From positions 12,237,579 through 12,301,578 of the forward strand of contig NC_087065.1 of assembly GCF_963678635.1 (NCBI RefSeq): DNA of 64,000 nucleotides. The letters are read 5' to 3'. Made by a program: the position numbers and the translations under genes. Positions 54,622-64,000 of this stretch are shown in pieces. The DNA is from Symsagittifera roscoffensis. Taxonomy: Eukaryota > Xenacoelomorpha > Acoela > Convolutidae. The notes under the pieces were generated by a model, which was not told the DNA's origin, ran no database searches, and saw only the letters and a program-made list of their open reading frames with translations. Position 1 is the stretch's first letter, and each line of letters begins with the position of its first letter.

Positions 54622-57590
54622 TAAGTGAATGAGGCATGCAGGCTCATACCTTGCTTTGTCATAAAGCTCCGATAGACCAAATTGGGGAGAAAATGAAATA
54701 TTTCCCACTTATAGTTGATTTACATTTTATTATGGCTCAACGCATTGTGAAGATGACAAAAACTTCATTTAAAACAGTTAAAGGTCGGTGAAGTGGAAAA
54801 GAGCCAGTATTTAATTGATCAATCAATTAAAAAAAAAAACAAAAAGACGGCTTACATTAAATGTTGTGTGGTTCGTTTCAAAAAGATCAATGTATTTGAT
54901 TTATAGTTAAATCTAATTACAGATGAGATGCTTCAACCTTGTAGCTTGGTTCTAATTGATAAACATTTTCTGCTGTAAGGTTAAAATTTTGACATCGTCA
55001 AAAATAATCAAAAAATGCTGCCAAAATGTAAACCCAATAATGGAGACTTCTAATGTTTTGCAAAAAAAACTGATTGAGCAATACCCTGATTTCCATCAAA
55101 TTTAGGTTCCCGCACTCATCTACCCACACAACCACACTTTTACACCCACACACATCAACAAAACACAATTTTTCCAATTTCTATTTGTTTTCTAGTGTGT
55201 TGCTTATTTGATGGAGGTCCTAAAACTAACCGGTTTCTTGTCAGTTTTGAAGTTTATTTTTTTCCGGGTTTTACACTAGTGAAAATTCGTTGCCGGTGAT
55301 GACTGTGTCAAAAATACAAGAACTATCGTGGGACCAAGGATGCAGTTGGAATATAGGCAGACGATGACAAAAAATTATATTAGTTTTCCTAAAAAGGGGG
55401 TTGAAGCATTGGTGAAGAGAGAAGACTTGCAGGGCAGGGCAAAGGTGTCGTACAGTATACCAAAGTATTTTCGCAATTGACTCAGCTGACCGATGCAAGA
55501 GCTCAAACCATGGCGCGTATCGAAAGGCTGATAAATCGAGAATGCTCTAAGCAGAATTCAATGTAGTAAAATAAGTTATAACTGATTTTGCGGCTTATTC
55601 CGCCTCTCAATTATCGCATCAGTGAATGAGACATGCAGGCGCATAGCTGTTTTTGTCATAAAGCCCCAGCAAACCAAATTGGCAAGAAATTGAAGTATTT
55701 CCCTCTTATAGTTGATTTATATGTAATATGGCTCAACGCATTGTGAAGAGGAAAAAATATCAAATAAAAAAGTTAAAGGTCGGTGAAGTGGGAAAGAGCC
55801 AGAACTTAATTGATCAACCAACAATTTAGAGAAACCATAAGACGTCTTACATTAAACGTTTTGTGTTCGTTCCAAAAAGATCAAAATATTAGAAATATAG
55901 TTTTATCTAATTACTTCTGAGATGATTCAACATCGTAACTTGGTCCTTATAGAAAAATAATTTCTGCAGTTAGGTTGGAGTTTCAAGAAAATCAGTTATA
56001 ATCGAAGTCTGATGCCTAAAAATTAGCCCAATAATGAATGCCCCTGATTCTTTACAGAGAAGATGTCTGAGGATTACACTGATTTTCATCAAATTTAGAT
56101 TCCCCGCACTCACACACCCACACATTCACACACAAACACAAAACAACTTTTTTTCCAATTTCTGGTTTTTTCTAGTGTCTTGCCAGTCGGACGGAGGTCC
56201 TAAAACTAACATGTTCCGTGTCGCTTTTGAAGTTTATTTTTTCCGGATTTTAACTTTGTGAAAAACTCATGCTGCAACTTTTGTCAGGATAGTCGGTGAA
56301 AACACAGACGAAGTTCATTTTAATTCGTCAGTGACGACCTGGTCAAATATACGAGAGCTATACTGGGATCAATCAATGCTGGAGTTAGAACATCGGCAAG
56401 CGATGACAAAAGTGCAAATTGATTTTCCTAGAGTGCGGGGTTGAAGCATTGGAGAGATACCTGAGTGAGGACATGCAGGACAGGGCAAGGTGTCGTACAG
56501 TATACTATAGTAATTTCGCAATTGACTCATCTGATCCATGCAAGAGTTCAAACAGTGGCACGTGTTGAAAAGATGAAAAATCGGTAGTGCTCTAAGCAGA
56601 ATTCGATACAGTTAAATCGGTTGAATCTAATTTTGCGGCAGACACCGCCTCTCAATTGCCATATATATTAGAAAGAGGCATGCAGGATCAACCCTTTTTT
56701 GCCATACAGCCCCCACAGTCGAAATTGGCGAGCAATTGAATTATTTACCAGTTATAGTTGATTTACATGTTATTATGACTCAACGCCTTGTGAAGATGAT
56801 GGAATTTTCATTTGAAAAAGTTAAATGTCGGTGCAATGGAAAAGTGCTAGAATTTAATTGATCAACTAACTCCTCAAAGAAACAGTAAAACGTCTTACAA
56901 TAAATTTGAACTATAGTTTTATCTAATTACGGCTGGAATGTTTCAACATTGTAATTTGGTCCTTATAGAGAAATGTTTTTTGCCTTTAGATTAAAGTTTC
57001 GAGATCTCAATCATAATCAAAAATGGCTGCCTAAAAATTAAGTCCACAATGAATGCCCCTGATTCTTTGCAGAAAATATGTAGAAGCATTACGCCGATTT
57101 TCATCAAATTTAGGTTCATCGCACTCACACACCCACACATCCATTTTTTCACACTCACATACATAAACAAAACAAGTTTCTATTTCTTTCCTAGTATGTT
57201 ACTTGTTGGACGGAGATCACTGTGAAATTCAATTTTTTCCGGGTTTCAAATTTGTGAAACACTCATGGCTGCAACTTTTGTCAGGATAGTTGATGAAGAC
57301 ACCGACGAAATTCTTTTCAATTCTTCGTTGATGACTTGGTCAATTAAACGAGAACTAATCTGGGACAAATCAAGGCTGAAGTTAGAACCTCGGCAAGCGA
57401 TGACAAAAGTGCATATTGATTTTCCTAGAGCGCAGGGTTGAGGCATTGGAGAGATACCTGAGTTAAGACATGCAGGGCACGGCAAAGGTGACGTACAGTT
57501 TACTATTTAAGTTTTGCAAGAGTTCAAACCATGGCGCGTATCGAAAGGCAGATAAATTGGTAGTGCTCTAAGCAGAATTCTGACTTGATC
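54622..57590. repeat. Tandem ~1-kb repeat array, right part (about three units)
   Basis: Units end at the phrase 'gcctctcaatt' near 55603 and 56649; the last stops at about 57580. Period is roughly 0.93-1.04 kb and copies are diverged. Each unit has a CA-rich tract, 'tttccgggtttt', 'gggttgaagcattgg' or close variant, and 'gtgctctaagcagaattc'. No coding capacity. Confidence 0.85.
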
Positions 57591-57749
57591 AAAAGAGTGA
57601 CTTGATCATCAAGAATGACTTGATCAAAACTAAATTACAAAAAAAAACAGACTTCTCGTTAATGCGTTAAAGGTAAATTATAAAAGGGGCCCTGTTTACC
57701 TCAACCGTCCCTCCTCCTCTACAACAGCACTAATTGAATTGTCTATGAA

Positions 57750-60560
57750 TTATGTCTTACGTAGTGATCTGCAACCCCGTATACAAAGAATAGCGCTCCT
57801 GAGCAGCGCGAAGCTTATCTTAGTTCTTATATAGTTTATTGTTTCTGCGTAGCTTTCATGCCTTTTTTCACTAAGTTTTTCAGCTATACGCTGCATTGTC
57901 CGAGTAGCTGCTGGTGCGGTACCACAAGTGCAGCCAAAAATGAGCGGGCAGAAGATGCTTTGTTCGATTTCTAAAACTCTCTGTTGGTATTTTGAGTTTT
58001 TTAGTGATTCAGTATAGGCGTCTTTCATTAGTCTTCGTGAAGTTTTTGCTTGCGGGTTGAAGGCTTTGACATCAAAGAAGGTTCGGCTAAGCCTTGAGCC
58101 CCATAATCAGTTTGCTTTTACATCTAGTCGAGCGTCTTCATCAGTTGTGGTTGAAATGTTGACAAAGCTCTCGCCTTGCAACGATTGAAGTTCCGGCTCG
58201 ATTTCAACATCAAAGCAACCTCGCTCATGAGGGTGGCAAAGGTATCTCTGATTTCAGTAGTCTTATGCCTCATGTGGGTGTATCCACCCTTTGCACAGTG
58301 AAGGGCGTGGGTAAGGTCAAAAGATTGACCACATGCACATGTGAGTGGAATGTTGGTTGGTTCCCATCCATATCTGAGATAAATTCAATCCCGGAATTCA
58401 GATTTATTCAGGTTAAAATTATATCTGCTAAAGAGGCAGTGCATTTAACCAGTTTGAGGCTCGTTTTTCGGAGGCCAACTCAAGTGCGTATTTTTCATTG
58501 TCGCTCAAGATGATCAAAATGTTAGTTCTCTTTTGGTTTGTTCATTCAGTTTTAAGTGTTTCAACTTTTGTATAGATTTTTTCTTATCCAATAAGACGAG
58601 TAAAGACTATGATGACGACGACATTATGGAATTACAGCAACTGGATAATGAAGAACTGCTGGATGACTTAATTGATACCAATTGTTAATTATCGCATCGA
58701 TATCGCATCGATTTTCTGAATTTACACATCGTATTTTCAAGGTTTTACAATATAATTAGAAAATTTATGTGCGGGTTATAGGCGGGTGCGGGTTATACGA
58801 GGGGGCGGGTTATGGGCGAATAAATACGGTAGCTGTTAATGGGTCGTGTGTATCTAGGACTGACGATGTTTTAATTGACCTTTTAAAAGAATTCTCATAG
58901 TCAGAAGGTATTTTGATATTTAGACCACCCATTTTCAGTGCTATAATTTTGGAGTTCGAACCAACACTCTCCAATTAAAACATCGTGTCTAAGACTGACG
59001 ACGTTTTAATTGACCATTCGGAAAAGTTCTCAAAATCAGAAGGTAGCTTGATATTTAGACCACCCATTTTCAGTGCTATAGTTTTGAAGTTCGAACCATC
59101 ACTCTTCGATTGGTTTTACTGATATTATCTTTACCAATTAAATTTGGAATTAGAATTTCCTGCAGTATCTTCCCGCAGGCCTGCATGTTTTTTGTGGTAT
59201 TGGGGGTAGTTCTAGCTAAGAACGATAATTTTTCTTGTACCTCTTTGGTGTAACAGGAGTACACGTTTTGTGGTGATGTTTTCGCGATCTTGCCGAGTTT
59301 TTTCAGTATTTTATTAAATTCTTTTAACTGAGTTTCTAATAAAGTTTTACTATCAGTCTCGGATCCTATGACAGAATCAAGTAGTCTGGCCCCTTTCTTC
59401 ATTTCAATTTTGGTATTTTTGAATACATTCATCTCCTAATTGTATCTTTCATCTTTTACAATGAGCTGGCATTTCGATGTCTTTACATGATATCAAAAAT
59501 ATTTTCCGTGTTTGATAATGTTGCCAAGAACTCTTCACAGGCTTTTCAAAATACCGACTGCGTTCTCATCGTCTGCATACCATTTCTGTGTTAGGCTGCT
59601 ATTGTTCACTAGTTTTATTTAAAAAAAAAGTGGCTAGCCCGTACATTGCCATTGCTAATGAGTCTCCTTGTGTGGTTCCTTCTCTAGATAGGATAACTTT
59701 TTTTATTTACGAAGAGTTTGGATGGATTAGAGTATGAAATCTGTATTGCTGGTAGTATCGAAGGGCATATATTTGCAATGTTTTTCGAGCCAGGTTCCGG
59801 TTTAGGGGGTTAAATGCATTTTCCGCGTCTATCAGTAGTATTGCATCGGAATTTGTTTTCTCGTATTGCTTCCTAAGCGTATGAATTGCATATTTGTTGC
59901 AACATTTTTGGCCAAGACATAGTTTGTAATTCAATCCGGGTACCAAAAGTTTGCTTTTTGAGCACTACTTCGTGATCGTTCTACCTATTATTCTGCAGAT
60001 GACTTAGTCAAGAAGCTCATGAATTAGTATTTCTGTCGATATTTTCTGTGCGATTTTGGCTAGAGTCTTTGATATTTCAACTGACTGTTGACCAAAGTAC
60101 GTTAGTATGCATCTCCACTCATTTGCATCCAGATCTGACGGTCCATGAGAACCATGGGTTGTCATGGCAGCCTTCCTAATTTTCTGGGCGTTTATTTGGT
60201 CGAACGTGGATGAGTGGAAAGGGATTGTATCTTCCGAGCAAGATGCTATATAGTTGCTGTTTACTGGCTCAGCGGATGGGTGTTTCTCGATGAAAATTTG
60301 CTCAACAATTTGACTTTTGACGGTTTACTCGAATGTAAGAACTCCCTTGGAGGTATCAATTACTTTAGCAATAGCACTCGATATTTTTCCGGTGTTCATT
60401 AGTTTTTTAAATTACTGTGCTTCAGTTTCTACTTTCTTTTTCTTACTCTTTGCCAAGCGCATTTGCAGCGCTTTTCCCTCGTTAAAAAGTTCGTCCAATT
60501 TGCCCTTATGCCATTGCTTAAGCCTTCTTGCTATAGTTTTAGAGTTCGAACCATCACTCT
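57750..60560 (-). pseudogene. Decayed non-LTR retrotransposon (LRSA-type LINE)
   Basis: Minus-strand fragments appear in the correct order for one RT ORF. They are an N-terminal segment (LKQWHKGKLDELFNEGKALQ, about 60.5 kb), a pre-RT stretch (HGPSDLDANEWRCILTYFG) and an RT core LLIDAENAFNPLNRNLA (59.7-59.9 kb). A post-RT region follows with GARLLDSVIGSE and EKLSFLARTTPN (59076-59432), then a His/Cys segment near 58.2 kb, and a C-terminus with QQRVLEIEQSIFCPLIFG and KISFALLRSAILCIRG (57750-58028). Stops and frameshifts separate them, so it is dead. The same C-terminus recurs truncated at 34.6 and 35.5 kb. I recognise the architecture as non-LTR but not the clade. Confidence 0.82.
58840..59110. 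repeat. Direct repeat of about 140 bp inside the LINE remnant
   Basis: 'actgacga.gttttaattgacc' through 'accacccattttcagtgctata' occurs at about 58858-58955 and again at 58991-59085. The terminal phrase 'agttcgaacca.cactct' also appears at 60546. Confidence 0.8.
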
Positions 60561-60668
60561 AAGATTTGGTTTTACATAGCATGAGGTGAGGGAATATCAT
60601 TGTTGCGTGTGTTGCATATGTGTTTTCTTGTGTTTCAATTAACGAGTTGAGGGTTCTTTTTAGAGTTT

Positions 60669-61070
60669 CTATAAAGTTAAACCCAATTCTATTTTTGCGA
60701 GCATCATGAAGACTGGTTTCCAGTGTACTACTTGGCTGTAGATTGTTCTTTTTTTATCTTTTAGTTCGGGTGTGGGATTTGACCATGGGTCGGGTGTGGC
60801 TGTTATAGTTTCGTTGCTGTTTGCATTGGCAGGATTTTGATCGTTAGTCGAAGGAGCGTGTTGAGGTTGAGTTGGAGGGGCTTGATTGTCAGTTGTAATG
60901 TTGTCTGTAAATAGGGAGGTGCAGCGAATGCAGCTGAAATTTTCGTCGTGGTCGCTGGCTTGGTTAAGGCCGCTGCATTTTACATGCATATAGATTGCGC
61001 TTGTTGTGTACCATATTCCACGGCCGCGTAGGTGGTTGTTACATATGATGCAATGTGTTTGATCGGACAT
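60669..61070 (-). CDS. PHD-like zinc-finger ORF of a LINE, 133 aa
   Basis: An ATG-initiated ORF with HCIICNNHLRGRGIWY, IYMHVKCSGL and FSCIRC: a Cys4-His-Cys3 PHD pattern as seen at the N-terminus of several LINE ORF1 or single-ORF proteins. The second Cys pair is lost (WYTTSAIY where Cys residues would be expected), so the finger is damaged. A Pro/Gln/Asn-rich linker and a basic end follow. It may be the N-terminal part of the LINE at 57.75-60.56 kb or a separate relic. Confidence 0.6.
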   Translation of the reverse strand: MSDQTHCIICNNHLRGRGIWYTTSAIYMHVKCSGLNQASDHDENFSCIRCTSLFTDNITTDNQAPPTQPQHAPSTNDQNPANANSNETITATPDPWSNPTPELKDKKRTIYSQVVHWKPVFMMLAKIELGLTL

Positions 61071-61134
61071 TATTTGAGGAGGAACGGTATCGTCAGATTA
61101 TCAAGAGAATTTATAAATAATATACGCAAAAAAT

Positions 61135-61600
61135 TTGCAAAGAATTCATTACCAAAGAACGAGAAGTGGATGCCGTCTCGGCAGAACATTTGAGGGGTTA
61201 GCTTTTAGATTTGAGAATCGTTTCAAGATGACGAAAGACTACTTTATCTGTGTGACAAGAGAAATGGTCTCGCAATTACGTGAAAAAAGATTACAACCCC
61301 AAAAAAATGAGATAAGTGCTTCTCTATCTGAAACAAAATGCGATGTTATAGAATTAAAACAATTAAAACCCACCAGTAGACAAGTTGAAATTAAACCACA
61401 AATTTCGAATAAGTTAAATCAAATAAAAACTGATGGTATTAAGGAACTTATTCCCAAAACAAGAAGACGAGAACAAAAATTTCAAAGTGATTGAACATGA
61501 AAAGGATGAACTTTGTAATACTTTTGATCAAATCGATGAAAATTATCAAACAGTAGACTGCAAAAGAATTGGTATCATAAAGAAAGAAAATGAAGTTTAG
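61135..61600 (+). pseudogene. LINE ORF1-type fragment
   Basis: Plus-strand Lys/Glu-rich helical sequence (VTREMVSQLREKRLQPQKNE, ELKQLKPTSRQVEIKPQ) that then shifts frame into FKVIEHEKDELCNTFDQI, matching the minus-strand relic at 35251-35466. It lies opposite to the LINE that overlaps its end at 61448. Confidence 0.55.
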
Positions 61601-64000
61601 TATTCTTATGTTTTTACAGTTCATGCATCGGCAGTCAATTCTCCACGAGCATGGATAGTTTTTGTTGAGTTTCTCTTTAAAATATCTCCAGAAAACATTC
61701 GTTATTAGTTCTTTTAAGTTTTCGTGCTCCATAATATTGAACTTGAGGTACTCTTTCCAGGCATTCGTAATATTGCAGGCTCTCAGGAAAAAGTCAGATT
61801 CTGATTTTTGCAGTCGAAATTGTTTGCTTTCGTAATTTGTCATACTCGCATACCTTGCTTGTCCTTTTTTCTTAACACTTTTGATTTTTTTCCATTTTAG
61901 GTCAGTTTTTTTAGTTGGGATTTTGTGCAATAGCAGTGGAATGTGTAGTTCATGATGAAGTGACAGAGGAATGATATGTAGGGAAATCAATCGATCTTTG
62001 TATTCTTGAGTTGGACTCAATATCCATTCTGTTGCTTTCTTTTGTACACTTTCAATTATTTTGAGATCTCTTTTTGAGGGTTTCCATAATGATGAGCCAT
62101 AACTTACAAAAAGTGCAACATATGATTTGTATGATTTTAATTTCATGGCCTTTTGGAGATAATTCTTTTCACAGAGCACACTGCCTTCAGAACTTAGGCA
62201 GATCTATTTGTAGCATTTTCAGTCCAGTTTAATGTGCTAGTGATTATAAGACCTAAATTTTTCATTTCTGCTGTTTCTTCAAGAGCAGTCCCTTTCATTT
62301 CAACTTTTGCATTTCCTTTCACACTGAGAATTTTGACTTTTGACACATTTACTGCCAAAGAATTCTTCATACACAAATTCCAATTTCTCTTCCCATCGAT
62401 ATTTTAAATTAATGGGTCGTTGCAAACAATTTTGCAATCGTCTGCGTAGCCAAAACTTGCTGACATTGCACAATCTGGTAGGTAATTTATATAGAGAATA
62501 AACATCAAAGGTCCGAGAATTGACCCCTGAGGCACTCCACTGTGTACTGGTAATGGCTCGAATACTACTTGTCCAATGCGAACGGTTTGTTTTCTACCTG
62601 TTAGATAATTTTTTAGTAGCTTTAAACATTGTCCTGTTAAGCCAAAGCTCCTTGTTTTTTTAATTATCATTGCGTGGTTTGCCTTGTCGAATGCCTTTAG
62701 GAAATTTAGGTAGAGGCAAGCCAGGTAATTTGTTCCGATATTATCATAGTAAATATATACCTCATAGAGATACTCAATGATGTTTGTAACAGTAGATCGT
62801 TTTTGTCGGAAGCCGTGTTGAGAGTTTGAGATGCTAAATTTTACTGATGAAATAACTTCATCCAAAATTAATTTTTCTAACACCTTTGAGATAACCATTA
62901 GCAGACTTATTGGTCGGTAGTTTGAGAGAAGTTGTTTGTCTCCCTCTTTGAAGATAGGGACAATTTCGCTTATTTTCCATGTTGACGGAAAAACACATTT
63001 TTTACCAATTGTGTTAAAACGTAGATACAGATTTTTAGAGGCAGAACAGCTGACTTTTTTCAAAAGAATGTTTCCTAGGTTATCAGGTCCTTTGGCTTTG
63101 TTGATATCCAAGTTTTCAAGGATTTTTTTGATTTCCGTTGTGGTAAATGGAGATTCGCTATTTTACATTCATGAGATGGGTTATTCTCGCCTAAATAGAG
63201 GGAGTGGCTAAAAACTGACTGAAAATTTTTATTAAATAAATTGGCTTTATCGATATTTGATGTAGCTCTCTGATTATCCAGGTACACTTCACCTGGGATT
63301 ACAACTGTTTTTCGAATACTTTTAAAGCAGTATGGGTTAAATGGGTTTTCATTGATGTATTGATTTATTTCGTCCCAGTTTGCTTTCGAGAATGAGAATC
63401 CCTGGAAGCCATTGCGTTCATTTACTTTTTTTTCTCTGATGTAATCATTTTTTCAAATTAGGTTGAGTTTTGCGTGGTAAGGAGGACGATCCGTTTTATA
63501 CAAAGATGTGAGTCTATTGTCTTTTTTCACGAGAATTAACAACACTGGGTGGTTGAAGAGTATAACGTCTAATTGTACTTTTTCTTTTCCCGTTATCATT
63601 TGTTCGAAGTTAATTTCTACAAGAGCTTCCAGGACTGTTCGTCTTCATCAGAGGAGATTGGGGTCGACCAGTCCGTTTGAGCAAAGTTGATGTGTCCAGC
63701 AGTCATCACGTTTCTTACGTTTAATTCTATTTGTTTTTGCTTATTAAAATTCAGAAAACTCAATAGGGTTTTTGACGACAGTGGTATTCGCTTCTTTTGG
63801 TGGCACAGTATGCAAGCTATAATGACGGGGTTTTTGATCAAGAGCTTGACTATTCGGCAGTCATTGAAAGTTGAGGGTATGCAGAAGTGAGATATTTCGT
63901 GCTTCGTCCCAATTATAACACCTCCGTGTTTTATTTTGCCGTTAACGCTTTGCCTGTCATTCCTATGGATATTAAATTTGTCAAGAAATATTGATCCTGT
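61448..64000 (-). pseudogene. CR1/Jockey-like LINE, damaged, entering from the right edge
   Basis: Minus-strand order: endonuclease fragment (HGGVIIGTKHEIS, then GHINFAQTDWS at about 63.7 kb) and a linker. RT at 63111-62404 has PSTWKISEIVPIFKEGD, NYRPISLL, QHGFRQKRST, HSGVPQGSILGPLMF and FGYADD. A TAA at 62404-62406 is followed in the same frame by the thumb (KNLGLIITSTLNWTE), then a frameshift into the C-terminal tail 62179-61448 with VALFVSYGSSLWKPS, SVQKKATEWIL and a Cys cluster CSWRIDCRCMNCKN. The catalytic YADD is intact, but the reading frame is broken. The endonuclease start lies outside the window. Confidence 0.88.

Overview
This is eukaryotic, animal-type genomic DNA, AT-rich and dominated by transposable elements around one host gene. 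The evidence is spliced genes with GT-AG introns, a WASH-family actin nucleation-promoting factor, two large Ty3/gypsy-type LTR retroelements (one with an env-like gene), several decayed non-LTR (LINE) retrotransposons and intronic satellites. I cannot name the species; an invertebrate metazoan is the best inference. No tRNA, rRNA, CRISPR array or prokaryotic operon is visible.

Layout. (1) 1-10.24 kb, minus strand: an LTR retroelement running off the left edge. In sense order it has a basic leader ORF, a long gag, a pol overlapping gag by ATGA (protease, reverse transcriptase, RNase H, integrase) and a membrane/proline-rich accessory ORF. Gag, pol and the accessory ORF are each interrupted by one in-frame stop. 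(2) 10.24-12.49 kb: non-coding, short repeats. (3) 12.49-34.89 kb, minus strand: a seven-exon WASH homologue (453 codons by my splice model, all phases consistent). Its third intron is 16.8 kb and made of nested tandem and segmental duplications; its second intron holds a roughly 160-bp degenerate satellite. (4) 34.6-38.0 kb: LINE fragments in both orientations and a partial copy of WASH exon 1. (5) 38.0-57.6 kb: a tandem array of roughly 1-kb units, split by a structurally complete 15,661-bp retroelement at 38,956-54,616 (358-bp LTRs with 4 differences, 5-bp target duplication CTACA). (6) 57.7-64 kb: two decayed LINEs on the minus strand, a PHD-like LINE ORF and an ORF1 fragment.

The 15.7-kb retroelement is the most interesting object. 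On its sense (minus) strand it carries gag; a canonical A AAA AAC -1 frameshift site one codon before the gag stop; protease-RT-RNase H-integrase; and, fused to the end of the integrase ORF, a macrodomain resembling TARG1/OARD1 ADP-ribosyl-hydrolases with the expected Lys and Asp retained. A small ORF and an env-like glycoprotein with an RKRR cleavage site, a hydrophobic fusion-peptide-like segment, a coiled coil and a membrane anchor follow. Between pol and env, in antisense orientation, lie a short transcription unit (103- and 72-residue ORFs, intron, poly(A) signal) and a five-exon gene predicted to encode an integrase-like HHCC zinc module plus an OTU-like fold. Introns in antisense genes would survive an RNA intermediate, so the element could carry them as cargo. 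This copy has two probable frame defects, one inside RT and one at the env N-terminus.
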